From assembly GCF_007992195.1 (NCBI RefSeq), contig NZ_BJZU01000081.1, forward strand, positions 1 through 38,023: DNA of 38,023 bases, written 5' to 3'. A program made the position numbers and the translations under genes. Within the stretch, counting starts at the first letter, position 1, and the number at the start of each line of letters is the position of its first letter. This document shows positions 26,492 through 34,150 of this stretch, in pieces. Under the pieces are notes generated by a model. It searched no databases. It had not been told where the DNA came from and saw only the letters and a program-made list of their open reading frames with translations. This stretch comes from Methylobacterium oxalidis. Lineage in GTDB: Bacteria; Pseudomonadota; Alphaproteobacteria; Rhizobiales; Beijerinckiaceae.

Positions 26492-26535
26492 TTGACAGCC
26501 ACGCGTCTCATGAAACATGATTAGTTGCATGAGAC
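26492..26535 (+). promoter_or_regulatory. Promoter with superimposed operator at the Rrf2 gene start
   Basis: A consensus -35 box TTGACA (26492-26497) is followed after 18 bases by CATGAT (26516-26521) as -10. The expected transcript start falls near 26528, at or one base before the ATG at 26529. Over this lie a perfect inverted repeat GTCTCATG ... CATGAGAC (26505-26512 and 26528-26535) and an inner TCATG-AAA-CATGA. The operator would cover the -10 box, the start point and the start codon, an arrangement fit for tight autorepression of a leaderless message. Confidence 0.55.
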
Positions 26536-26993
26536 GGGACAGCAGATTGTCGGGCGTCCTCCACGTGCTCCTCCACATGGCCGAGGCGGACGGTCCGATC
26601 ACCTCCGAGCGTCTGGCCGCCGTGATGGGGACCAATCCGGTCGTGGTGCGGCGGACCATGGCGGGCCTGCGCGACCTGGGGCTCGTCGCCTCCGGGAAGG
26701 GGCATGGCGGCGGCTGGGTGATCGCCTGCGACCTCGACCGCGTGACCCTGCACGACGTCTACCTCGCGCTCGGCTCGCCGGCGGTCTTCGCGATGGGCCA
26801 CCGCAGCGAGCAGCCCGAGTGCCTCGTGGAGCAGGCCGTCAACGCCTCCCTGGCGAACGCCTTCCGCGACGCGGAGAACCTGCTGCTCTCGCGGCTAGGC
26901 GAGGTCACGCTCGGCCGTCTCAGTGCCGATTTCCACGCGCGCCTGGCACGGCGCGGCCTTTGCGGCCAGGAGCACACACGCGATGACGCTTAG
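26529..26993 (+). CDS. Rrf2 family transcriptional regulator (YwnA-like)
   Basis: Winged-helix regulator of 154 residues. The N-terminus RLSGVLHVLLHMAEADGPIT followed by SERLAAVMGTNPVVVRRTM and GLVASGKGHGGGWVIACDLD is the Rrf2 fold, including the recognition helix and wing. The three closely spaced cysteines that hold an Fe-S cluster in IscR and NsrR are absent (only Cys in IACDLD, PECLVE and GLCGQ), so this is a non-cluster YwnA-type member. ATG 26529 begins the usual family start; ATG 26517 is in frame but lies within the -10 box. The 3' end overlaps the methyltransferase start by 11 bases, making a coupled pair. Confidence 0.87.
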   Translation: MRRDSRLSGVLHVLLHMAEADGPITSERLAAVMGTNPVVVRRTMAGLRDLGLVASGKGHGGGWVIACDLDRVTLHDVYLALGSPAVFAMGHRSEQPECLVEQAVNASLANAFRDAENLLLSRLGEVTLGRLSADFHARLARRGLCGQEHTRDDA

Positions 26994-27690
26994 CGCGCGA
27001 CAGACACCGCTGGACTTCATGGCGGCCTTCTCCGACCCGGAGGCCGTCGCCCGCTACGCCGACGGGCCGCGCCGCTTCGTGCCGGGCTTCGAGGCGCTCC
27101 ACCGGATGACCGGCATCCTGCTCGGCGAGCACGCCACACCCGAGGCGCGGGTGCTGGTGCTCGGCGCCGGCGGCGGGCTGGAGCTGCGCGCGCTGGCCGA
27201 GGCGCATCCCGGCTGGTCGTTCGTCGGCGTCGATCCCGCGCGCGAGATGCTGCGTCAGGCCGAGCGGACGCTCGGACCTCTGATGGACCGGGTCACCCTG
27301 GTCGAGGGCTACATCGAGGATGCGCCGCCCGGGCCCTTCGACGCGGCGACCTGCCTGCTCACGCTGCACTTCCTCGGCGCGGAGGAGCGGGAGAGGACGG
27401 TTCGCGCGATCCACCGGCGGCTGCGGCCGGGCGCCCCGTTCGTGGCGGCGCACGGCAGCTTCCCGCAGGACGAGGGAGGCCGCTCGCGCTGGCTCGCCCG
27501 CTACGAGGCCTACGCGGTCGCTTCCGGCGTCGAGCCCGAGCAGGCGATGCGGGCGCGGGCCGCCGTGGATGCCGCGCTCGCCGCGCTCGGACCCGAGGAG
27601 GACGCGGCCATCCTGCGCAGCGGCGGCTTCCGGGACGTCGAAGCGTTCTTCGCCGCCTTCACGTGGCGGGGCTGGGTCGGGCGGGCGTGA
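26983..27690 (+). CDS. Class I SAM-dependent methyltransferase
   Basis: Methyltransferase of 235 residues. SAM-binding motif I is ARVLVLGAGGGLELRALAEA, the acidic strand-2 end is FVGVDPAREMLRQAE, motif II/III region is GPFDAATCLLTLHFLGAEER and GAPFVAAHGSF. It resembles the small-molecule methyltransferases annotated near tellurite or quinone methylases, with no signature for a definite substrate. The ATG at 26983 lies 11 bases inside the end of the Rrf2 gene with AGGAGC upstream, so it is translationally coupled and presumably controlled by that regulator. Confidence 0.85.
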   Translation: MTLSARQTPLDFMAAFSDPEAVARYADGPRRFVPGFEALHRMTGILLGEHATPEARVLVLGAGGGLELRALAEAHPGWSFVGVDPAREMLRQAERTLGPLMDRVTLVEGYIEDAPPGPFDAATCLLTLHFLGAEERERTVRAIHRRLRPGAPFVAAHGSFPQDEGGRSRWLARYEAYAVASGVEPEQAMRARAAVDAALAALGPEEDAAILRSGGFRDVEAFFAAFTWRGWVGRA

Positions 27691-27733
27691 GCATCCGAGC
27701 GGGCGGCGCGCTGACGCGTCTCCGGGCCGCGCC

Positions 27734-28117
27734 CTAGAACATCCCGTTCGGATTCGCGGAGGTTTCGGGCAGGACCTGCAGCACGTCCCAGTGCTCGACG
27801 ATCTTGCCGTCGGCGTCGAGCCGGAAGATGTCCATGGCCGCGTAATCGTCGTTGCCCGGCCAGTGCTGGAAGCAGTGGAGGACGACCAGATCGCCCTCGG
27901 CCACCGCCCGCTTCACCTCCACCCGCTTGCCCGGCCACTCGCGCGCCGTCCGCTCGAAATAGGCGATGAAGCCGTCCTTGCCGGTCGCCACATGCGGGTT
28001 GTGCTGGATGTAATCGTCGCCGGCGAAGCGCTCGATCGCAAGGCGCGGCTGAGACGCGTTGAACATCAGCTCGTAGAAGGCGATCACGTTCGCCTTGTTC
28101 TGAGCGGGATCGGTCAT
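27734..28117 (-). CDS. SnoaL-like (NTF2-fold) protein
   Basis: Protein of 127 residues with the SnoaL/NTF2 pattern: NVIAFYELMFNASQPRLAIE, DDYIQHNPHVATGKDGFIAY, LVVLHCFQHWPGNDDYAAMD and IFRLDADGKIVEHWDVLQ. The histidine and aspartate positions (YIQHNP and the final EHWD) match the polyketide-cyclase-like group, which mainly includes uncharacterised small-molecule enzymes or binding proteins. The ATG at 28117 follows CAGGGGGACAG. It converges with the methyltransferase and diverges from the aminopeptidase; no operon partner. Confidence 0.82.
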   Translation of the reverse strand: MTDPAQNKANVIAFYELMFNASQPRLAIERFAGDDYIQHNPHVATGKDGFIAYFERTAREWPGKRVEVKRAVAEGDLVVLHCFQHWPGNDDYAAMDIFRLDADGKIVEHWDVLQVLPETSANPNGMF

Positions 28118-28325
28118 GCTGTCCCCCTGGATGGCCGCGCAAGCCTAGCACGCCCGATCGACCGCGCGGCCGAGACCTTCGGGCGGAGGAGCCCGATGCG
28201 CACGAGGCGGGCAGCGCCCAACGGGGTCGGCGCCCGCGCACGATCGGGCGCTTGATCGGGGGAGGCGAACGCTTCAGCTTCGCGCCCGCAGGCCACTCTG
28301 CTCCGGCCTTGCGGGAGGAGACGGC

Positions 28326-29078
28326 ATGACGGTGTCGAGCGAAGACGAGCTGGCGGGGCTGAAGCGGATCGGGCGCATCGTTGCCGACACGCTGCAGGCG
28401 ATGGGCAGGGCCATCGAGCCCGGCATGACCACGCGCGAGCTCGATCGGATCGGGCGGGAGTGCCTCGAAGCCGCCGGGGCCCGACCGGCCCCGGAGATGG
28501 TCTACGCCTTTCCCGGGGCGACCTGCATCAGCGTCAACGAGGAGATCGCGCACGGCATTCCGGGCGCCCGCCGGATCCGACCCGGTGACCTCGTCAACAT
28601 CGACGTCTCGGCGGAGAAGGACGGCTACGTCGCCGACACCGGAGCGTCGTTCGCCGTGCCGCCCGTGCCGCGCGCGGTCGAGCGGCTCTGCAAGGACGGG
28701 CGCCGGGCCATGTGGACGGGACTGCAGCAGGTCGGCGCCGGCCGGCCGCTCTCCGGCATCGGGCGGGCCGTGGGCGCCTTCGCGCGGAGGAACGGCTACA
28801 CGCTGGTGCGCAACCTCGCCAGCCACGGCGTCGGCCTGTCGCTGCACGAGGAGCCAACCGAGATCGCGACATGGCCCGACGCCTCCGAGCGCCGGGTGAT
28901 CGGCGCGGGGCTGGTGCTGACCGTCGAGCCCTTCCTGTCCCTCGGCGCCGAATTCGCCGAGGACGGCGACGATCCCTGGACCCTCTACAGCCGGCCGCGA
29001 GCACACACGGTCCAGTACGAGCACACGGTGGTCGCCACGCGCAACGGGCCGCTCGTCCTGACGCTGCCGACCGCGTAG
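28326..29078 (+). CDS. map: Methionine aminopeptidase, type I (second-copy type)
   Basis: Protein of 250 residues that removes N-terminal methionine. All metal ligands of the pita-bread fold are seen: Asp93 in NIDVSAEKDG, Asp104 in VADTGASF, His167 in ASHGVG, Glu201 in LTVEPFLS and Glu232 in QYEHTVV. Substrate histidines are His76 (EEIAHGIPGAR) and His174 (SLHEEP). The ligand motif is SHGVG instead of the common GHGIG, and the protein is a little shorter than the housekeeping enzyme, which suggests a paralogue rather than the essential copy; only a whole genome could tell. The ATG at 28326 follows GGGAGGAG. Confidence 0.9.
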   Translation: MTVSSEDELAGLKRIGRIVADTLQAMGRAIEPGMTTRELDRIGRECLEAAGARPAPEMVYAFPGATCISVNEEIAHGIPGARRIRPGDLVNIDVSAEKDGYVADTGASFAVPPVPRAVERLCKDGRRAMWTGLQQVGAGRPLSGIGRAVGAFARRNGYTLVRNLASHGVGLSLHEEPTEIATWPDASERRVIGAGLVLTVEPFLSLGAEFAEDGDDPWTLYSRPRAHTVQYEHTVVATRNGPLVLTLPTA

Positions 29079-29116
29079 CGGTGCGAGCCGCGATCGCTCG
29101 GGCACAGGCCGTTCGC

Positions 29117-30280
29117 CTACTCGGCCAGGTCGCGCATCACCGTGATCAGGTCCGACTTGCCCTCGAAGCCGATGCCGGGCAGCTCCGGCATGACGATGTG
29201 TCCGTCCTCGACCCTCACCCCGTCCGGGAAGCCGCCGTAGGGCTGGAACAGGTCGGGGTAGCTCTCGTTGCCGCCGAGGCCGAGACCCGCCGCGATGTTG
29301 AGGGACATCTGGTGGCCCCCGTGCGGGATGCAGCGGGAGGGCGACCAGCCGAACTGGTGCAGCACGTCGAGGGTGCGCAGGTACTCCACGAGGCCGTAGG
29401 AGAGCGCGCAGTCGAACTGCAGCCAGTCGCGGTCCGGGCGCATCCCGCCGTAGCGCAGGAGGTTGCGGGCATCCTGGTGCGAGAACAGGTTCTCGCCGGT
29501 CGCCATCGGGCCGGGATAGAACTCGGAAAGCGCCGCCTGCAGGGCGTAGTCGAGCGGGTCGCCGACCTCCTCGTACCAGAACAGCGGGTACTGCCGCAGC
29601 ATCTTGGCGTAGGCGATGCCGGACTCCAGGTCGAACCGGCCGTTGGCGTCGACCGCGAGCCGGGCCCGTCCCTCGATCTCGCTCAGCACCGCCTCGATGC
29701 GGCGCTGGTCCTCGCCGATCGGCGCTCCGCCGATCTTCATCTTCACGACGGTGTAGCCGCGGTCGAGATAGCTCCGCATCTCCGCCCGCAGCTGGGTGTC
29801 GTCCTTTCCCGGATAGTAGTAGCCGCCCGCCGCGTAGACGAAGACGCGCGGGTTGGCCTCGACGCCCTTCTGCTCGGCGAGCAGCCGGAACAGCGGCCTG
29901 CCGGCGATCTTGGCGGTGGCATCCCAGATCGCCATGTCGAGGGTGCCGACCGCGACCGAGCGCTCGCCGTGGCCGCCGGGCTTCTCGTTCGTCATCATGG
30001 CCGCCCAGAGCCTGTGCGGGTCGAGGTTGTCGCCGGCTTGCGTGAGCACGCTCGCCGGATCGGCCTCCAGGATGCGGCTTCGGAAGCGCTCGCGGATGAG
30101 TCCGCCCTGGCCGTAGCGCCCGTTCGAGTTGAAGCCGTAGCCCACGACCCGGCGCCCCTCGCGCTCGACGTCCGTGACGACGGCGACGAGGCTCGCGGTC
30201 ATTTTCGAGAAGTCGATGTAGGCGTTGCGGATGGATGAGGCGATCGGCTTGGTCACCTCGCGGACGTCGACGATGCGCAT
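29117..30280 (-). CDS. tarD: D(-)-tartrate dehydratase
   Basis: Enolase-superfamily enzyme of 387 residues that dehydrates D-tartrate to oxaloacetate. It is nearly identical in pattern to the characterised Bradyrhizobium enzyme: Lys182 (VVKMKIGG), metal ligands Asp211 (AVDANGRF), Glu237 (WYEEVGDPLDY) and Glu263 (ATGENLFSHQDAR), and His320 (SRCIPHGGHQMSLN), each offset by two from the Bradyrhizobium numbering I recall (184, 213, 239, 265, 322). The start RIVDVREVTKPIASSIRNAY is also characteristic. No tartrate transporter or regulator is adjacent, so it appears as a single-gene unit in the window. Substrate assignment is strong. Confidence 0.93.
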   Translation of the reverse strand: MRIVDVREVTKPIASSIRNAYIDFSKMTASLVAVVTDVEREGRRVVGYGFNSNGRYGQGGLIRERFRSRILEADPASVLTQAGDNLDPHRLWAAMMTNEKPGGHGERSVAVGTLDMAIWDATAKIAGRPLFRLLAEQKGVEANPRVFVYAAGGYYYPGKDDTQLRAEMRSYLDRGYTVVKMKIGGAPIGEDQRRIEAVLSEIEGRARLAVDANGRFDLESGIAYAKMLRQYPLFWYEEVGDPLDYALQAALSEFYPGPMATGENLFSHQDARNLLRYGGMRPDRDWLQFDCALSYGLVEYLRTLDVLHQFGWSPSRCIPHGGHQMSLNIAAGLGLGGNESYPDLFQPYGGFPDGVRVEDGHIVMPELPGIGFEGKSDLITVMRDLAE

Positions 30281-30456
30281 GGATGCCCTCCGGGGCGTGA
30301 TCTGAGCCGCCCGTTCGCGGCGGCGTCATCCGGACCTGTGCCGATCCGGTCTTCGGATCGCCCGGCTTCCGGTGCGGGAGCGCGGAGGAAGGCTACCTCT
30401 CGGCAGGGCCGCTTGGCCATCGCCGTGATCCGCCCGCCCCATGCCGGGGCGAGGGT

Positions 30457-31350
30457 TTACCCGACCACGAGGTTGAGCGTGCGGGAGGCCGGCGCGAGCT
30501 CCACGCGCCGGCCCCAGTCGAAGGCGATGAAGTCCTGCTCGATCCCGTCCGCGAACACGACGCCGCCCTCGTTCATGCGCGACGTCACGGCGAGGGGCGC
30601 GCCCGTCAGCTTGCCCGCGCGGAGGCCCGTGGACGTGGCGACGCTCGGGAAGGGCTCGCGCACCCAGTAACCCACCGCCGATTCCTCGGGGCCGATCCGG
30701 AGCGTGAGGCCCGTCGCCTCGCCGATCGCCCGCGCCCAGCCGGTCACGCCGGTCCCCGACGCCACGATGAGGCCGCTCGACGACTGATCCTCGGCCGCGC
30801 CCGCGGTCTCGATCCGGTAGCGCGCGGATTGGTGGCCACGATGGCCCACGAAGATCTCGTTGAGAGCGAGCAGACGCTCGCCGCCGTCGAGCACGGCCTG
30901 CACCATCGTCCGGTGCTCGACGCGGGCGGCGCCCGCGAGGCTGGCCGGGAGGAGGGGGGCGAGGCGCTCGACCGCGACCCGCGCCAGCACGCCGTCGTAG
31001 AGGTCGGGGGCTGGGTTGACCCCGATCACCGGCTGCGCGCCCAGGTATTTCGCGACGTTGGCGACGAGCCCGTCCTGTCCCACGGCGACGACGACGTCGT
31101 CGGGGGCGAACAGGAAGCGGTCGAGGTCGGGCCGCCGCACCAGCGCCTGCCGCCAGTCCGCCGGCACCGCGGCGCGCGCCTGCATCAGGGCCTCGTGGAA
31201 GCGGGCGTGGCGGGCGTCGATCTCCTCGATCCGCTGCCCGCGGCTTTCCAGGAAGAAGCGCACCTGGCCCCGGGTCGCGTGCCGGGCGATGAGGAGCTCG
31301 TAGTCCGTGTCGCGGGTCACGAACACGGCGCGCGGCGCGACGGCCGGCAC
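30457..31350 (-). CDS. NAD-kinase-like protein, divergent
   Basis: Protein of 297 residues with the ATP-NAD kinase fold but altered motifs. The usual GGDGT is GQDGL (91-95, VVVAVGQDGLVANVAKYLG), keeping the catalytic Asp; the NE dipeptide is kept in LALNEIFVGHRGHQSARY (164-165); the usual TPTGSTAYA is SGTGVTGWA (198-206). A long N-terminal part (RHATRGQVRFFLESRGQRIE) is shared with the 'sugar kinase / NAD kinase-like' group rather than with PpnK. It could phosphorylate NAD(H), a related nucleotide or a lipid, or only bind one; sequence cannot decide. It starts with GTG 10 bases after the SPFH stop, with GAGGGCCGGG upstream, and is the last gene of the nrtR-like/SPFH/kinase operon. Confidence 0.72.
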   Translation of the reverse strand: MPAVAPRAVFVTRDTDYELLIARHATRGQVRFFLESRGQRIEEIDARHARFHEALMQARAAVPADWRQALVRRPDLDRFLFAPDDVVVAVGQDGLVANVAKYLGAQPVIGVNPAPDLYDGVLARVAVERLAPLLPASLAGAARVEHRTMVQAVLDGGERLLALNEIFVGHRGHQSARYRIETAGAAEDQSSSGLIVASGTGVTGWARAIGEATGLTLRIGPEESAVGYWVREPFPSVATSTGLRAGKLTGAPLAVTSRMNEGGVVFADGIEQDFIAFDWGRRVELAPASRTLNLVVG

Positions 31351-31360
31351 AGCCCGGCCC

Positions 31361-32347
31361 TCAGCGCACGGCGACGGGGGAGGGGGCCGCCCGACGGAAC
31401 TCGCCGAGCGCCGCCGCGATGAGGTCCGGCGTCACGGTGACGTGCTCGATCGTCTCGAGCTTGCCCGCGAGCTCCCGCGCCGCCAGCCCGAGCAGGACCG
31501 TCGGCGGCAGATCCCGGTAGACGGCGACGCGCCGCTGCTCGGCCTCCGCCCGCGCGCCATCGACGAGGCGGATGCGCTCGGCCTCCGCCGCCGCCTCGAG
31601 ACCCTGGGCCTCGGCGAGGCCGGCCGCGCGGTCGCGGGCGTTCTCCGCCTCCTCGGCGATCAGGAGCTTCTCGCGCCGGGCCAGTTCGGTGCGGGTGGCG
31701 AGCTCGTTCTCCGCGATGGCGCGCTCCTTCTCGACGGCGAGCGCGCGGCGGGCGAAGGTCGCCTCGTCGGCCTTCTGCTGCAGCGCCTCGAAGGTCGGCG
31801 TCTGAAGCGCGCGCTCCAGCTCGCTCGACGGCGCGAGGTTCGTCAGCCGCACCGACACCGCCGCGACGCCGATCTCGGCCAGCGCCGCGGAGGCCGTCAG
31901 CACCGATTCCAGCGTGCCGCGGACCGGCTCGGGGCCCGCGTCGAGAAGGGCGTCGACCCGCTTCTCGCCGAGGTATTGCAGGACCGCCTGACCCGCGATG
32001 CCGCTGATGCGCGCCTCGATCCACTCGACCGGCTCGGTGCGCAGCTTGCCGGTGACGAGGTCGATCGAGAAGTCGACGCGGCTCGCCAGCAGCTCGGGAT
32101 CGACCACGTGCCAGCCGATCGTGCCCTGGACCGCGATCGTCTGGAAGTCCCGGCTGCGGCCGCGCACGAACAGCGTCATCTCGCGGTCGTCCACCGGCAC
32201 CTCGCTGATGCTCGCGGTCTCGGGCCGGAACCAGAAGACGAGCCCCCGCCCGCTCTGCCGGACGCGGCCGTTGCGGTAGCGGATGACGTGGCGGCTCGTC
32301 TCGCTCCGCAATTGGGCGATCAGTCCGAGGTTGCGGATCGTGGCCAT
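31361..32347 (-). CDS. SPFH/band-7 domain protein
   Basis: Protein of 328 residues. Residues about 20-190 form the band-7/SPFH fold (HVIRYRNGRVRQSGRGLVFW, ETASISEVPVDDREMTLFV, VQGTIGWHVVDPELLASRV, GIAGQAVLQYLGEKRVDALL, ALAEIGVAAVSVRLTNLAPS). A long Ala/Glu-rich coiled coil follows (190-275), then a short C-terminal helix region. There is no predicted N-terminal transmembrane helix, unlike stomatins, so membrane contact would be peripheral. SPFH proteins oligomerise on membranes and organise partners. The ATG has an AGGAGGAG ribosome site 16 bases after the regulator stop. Its place between an NrtR-like regulator and a kinase-like protein suggests a dedicated complex; this is inference. Confidence 0.85.
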   Translation of the reverse strand: MATIRNLGLIAQLRSETSRHVIRYRNGRVRQSGRGLVFWFRPETASISEVPVDDREMTLFVRGRSRDFQTIAVQGTIGWHVVDPELLASRVDFSIDLVTGKLRTEPVEWIEARISGIAGQAVLQYLGEKRVDALLDAGPEPVRGTLESVLTASAALAEIGVAAVSVRLTNLAPSSELERALQTPTFEALQQKADEATFARRALAVEKERAIAENELATRTELARREKLLIAEEAENARDRAAGLAEAQGLEAAAEAERIRLVDGARAEAEQRRVAVYRDLPPTVLLGLAARELAGKLETIEHVTVTPDLIAAALGEFRRAAPSPVAVR

Positions 32348-32363
32348 AGGCTCCTCCTGAGGA

Positions 32364-33089
32364 TCAGCGCGGCCGCGCGAGGCGGTAGAGTTCGGCGGGC
32401 CGGAAGGACGTACCGGCCTCGCGGGTGCCCGTGGGCTTCAGCCAGCCGCGATCCAGCATGCGGCGGCGGAAGGCGGGCTTGTTGAGCGGCGTGCCGAGGA
32501 TCGCCTCGTGGACGTCCTGGAGCTGGCGCAGGGTGAACTGCTCGGGCAGCAGCGCGAAGGCGACATCCGAGTAGTCGAGCTTGCCCCGCAGCCGCAGCAC
32601 CGCGAGCGCGAGGATGTCGGCGTGGTCGAAGGCGAGGGCGAGGGGCTCGCCCCGGCGCGAGAGGGCCGCGACCGGCCCTCCGGTCTCGCCGGCCCACGGC
32701 ACGTCGAGAATGGCGGCCGCGAGCGGCGCCTCGCCATCCAGCGCCTCGGCGAAGCTCCGCTCCGGCAGGAGCGCCAGGTAGGCGACGGAGACGATGCGCA
32801 TGCGCGGGTCGCGGTCGAGCGCGCCGAACGTGTAGAGCTGCTCCAGATGGGCAAGGGCGATGCCGGCCTTCTCGCGCAGCACCCGCTCGGCCGCCTTGTC
32901 GAGTGTCTCGTCGAGGCCGACGAAGCCGCCGGGCAGCGCCCAGCGACCGGCATGCGGGTGCTGGCTGCGCTCGAGAAGCAGGACAGCCGGACGGCCGTCG
33001 CGCAGGCCCAGCAGGACGAGGTCGACGGCGAGGGCCGGGCGCGGGAATGCCGCGGGATCATATCCGGCGAGGAAGTCGGCTTCACTCAT
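32364..33089 (-). CDS. NrtR-like Nudix-domain transcriptional regulator
   Basis: Protein of 241 residues: an N-terminal Nudix fold (ALAVDLVLLGLRDGRPAVLL, GRWALPGGFVG) and a C-terminal winged helix (FALLPEQFTLRQLQDVHEAI, NKPAFRRRMLDRGWLKPTG). The Nudix box (55-77) keeps G-x5-E but has RVLREKAGI for REUXEEXGU, losing two catalytic glutamates (Val70, Lys74). Loss of hydrolase residues plus the wing helix is the mark of NrtR regulators, which bind ADP-ribose and control NAD metabolism genes. The ATG at 33089 begins the usual N-terminus; ATG 33137 is in frame but would run through an AT-rich palindromic region taken as operator. First gene of a three-gene operon; autoregulation is likely. Confidence 0.83.
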   Translation of the reverse strand: MSEADFLAGYDPAAFPRPALAVDLVLLGLRDGRPAVLLLERSQHPHAGRWALPGGFVGLDETLDKAAERVLREKAGIALAHLEQLYTFGALDRDPRMRIVSVAYLALLPERSFAEALDGEAPLAAAILDVPWAGETGGPVAALSRRGEPLALAFDHADILALAVLRLRGKLDYSDVAFALLPEQFTLRQLQDVHEAILGTPLNKPAFRRRMLDRGWLKPTGTREAGTSFRPAELYRLARPR

Positions 33090-33096
33090 GTCGGCA

Positions 33097-33143
33097 ACAT
33101 ATATGTGACTTGCAACTAAGTAAAGCGCATATCGCATATATGC
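33097..33143. promoter_or_regulatory. Paired CATATATG palindromes upstream of the Nudix regulator
   Basis: ACATATATGT (33097-33106) and GCATATATGC (33134-33143) are perfect ten-base palindromes sharing the core CATATATG, with centres 37 bases apart, in a markedly AT-rich patch directly before the regulator start. They are the best candidate operator and promoter for the nrtR-like/SPFH/kinase operon. I cannot match them to a known NrtR box. Confidence 0.45.
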
Positions 33144-33326
33144 CGGTGCGAGGTATCGGCGCCGCCGCCCGTGTGCCGACGGAACTGCGCTGCCCTTCTG
33201 ATCGGCGCCACTGCCCGCGCGTCACGGGACCGGCTCGGGGTCGGCCCGCTCGGCGGAGAGCCGGCCCTGATCTCAGCGATGCTGCCGGACCACTCCATCC
33301 CGCCCGGCTCGGGATCGGTCATATTG

Positions 33327-33453
33327 TGCAGTGCAGTCAGACGGTTAAGGTCTGGCTATAACATTTGACGACCGCAACGATAAATTAATCTTGGATAAAT
33401 GCCGCTTGCAGAGCTTGAAGCACAGGTCTCCGGCACGACCTAGGTGCAGTGCG
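33327..33453 (+). promoter_or_regulatory. AT-rich phasin promoter region with TGC-N3-GC repeats
   Basis: The 220 bases before the phasin gene are much richer in A+T than the surroundings. They hold TGCAGTGCA (33327-33335, form TGC-N3-GCA) and a second near copy TGCAGTGCG (33445-33453). PhaR-type regulators of polyhydroxyalkanoate granule genes recognise TGC-N3-GCA-like sequences in Paracoccus, so these are candidate PhaR sites. TATAAC at 33357-33362 could be a -10 box. All are sequence-only guesses. Confidence 0.35.
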
Positions 33454-33550
33454 ATAGCGAGCCAAAAACTCCTTCGCTGCCTAAGGTGAATGTGCCTATA
33501 TTCTTAAGCACACCATCTGAATACATAATCCTGAGAGGCGGGAGACACGA

Positions 33551-34150
33551 ATGGCTTTCAACCAGAACAACGTCCAGGCCAAGCAGCGCGAGCAGAACGA
33601 GAAGGTTGCGGACACCGCCAGGGCGAACCTCGACAACGCCGCCGAGCAGAACACGCAGCTGGTGGACGCCGCGCAGGACGGCCTGAACAAGATGGCCGAC
33701 CTGCGCGAGCAGGCGTCCGAGAACGCCCAGAAGATCGTGCAGCGGAGCGTCGAGACCGCCTCGCAGCAGGCCCGTGAGGCCGCGGAGCGCTTCACCAGGA
33801 CGCTCGGCTTCACCGGTGAGGACAGCGAGCGCCTCGCCCGTCAGTCGAAGCAGAACCTGGAGGCCGTCACGCGCTGCGGCACGGTTCTCACCCACGCCGT
33901 CCAGGACGCCTCCCGCGGCTGGTTCGGCCTGGCGCAGAGCCAGTGGCAGCGCAACCTCGAGGGCCTGAGCAAGCTGGCCCGGGCGCGGTCCGTTCAGGAG
34001 TTCACGGCGATCCAGAGCGAGCTGGTGCGCGAGAGCCTGCAGCATTTCGTGCAGGACAGTCGGGCCATCACCGAGACCTCGGCGCGCGCCGTCGAGGAGG
34101 CCGGCAAGGCGTTCTCCCAGGTCGCGCAGAGCCCGACGCTCGTTCGCTAA
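33551..34150 (+). CDS. Phasin family protein
   Basis: Helical protein of 199 residues, rich in Gln, Glu and Ala, with the Phasin_2 pattern: GLNKMADLREQASENAQKIV, SVETASQQAREAAERFTRTL, and ESLQHFVQDSRAITETSARA with EEAGKAFSQVAQ at the end. Phasins coat polyhydroxybutyrate granules, and some alphaproteobacterial members also have surface or stress roles. The ATG at 33551 follows GAGAGGCGGGAG. The single AT-rich promoter region in front, with possible PhaR sites, suggests strong regulated expression. It is followed after 125 bases by a small unknown gene. Family call is good; binding to granules is inferred. Confidence 0.85.
   Translation: MAFNQNNVQAKQREQNEKVADTARANLDNAAEQNTQLVDAAQDGLNKMADLREQASENAQKIVQRSVETASQQAREAAERFTRTLGFTGEDSERLARQSKQNLEAVTRCGTVLTHAVQDASRGWFGLAQSQWQRNLEGLSKLARARSVQEFTAIQSELVRESLQHFVQDSRAITETSARAVEEAGKAFSQVAQSPTLVR

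Noticed and set aside
27510..30329. A 939-residue minus-strand open frame over several genes
   Set aside because: It overlaps the methyltransferase, SnoaL-like, aminopeptidase and tarD genes in wrong frames; those have motifs and ribosome sites.
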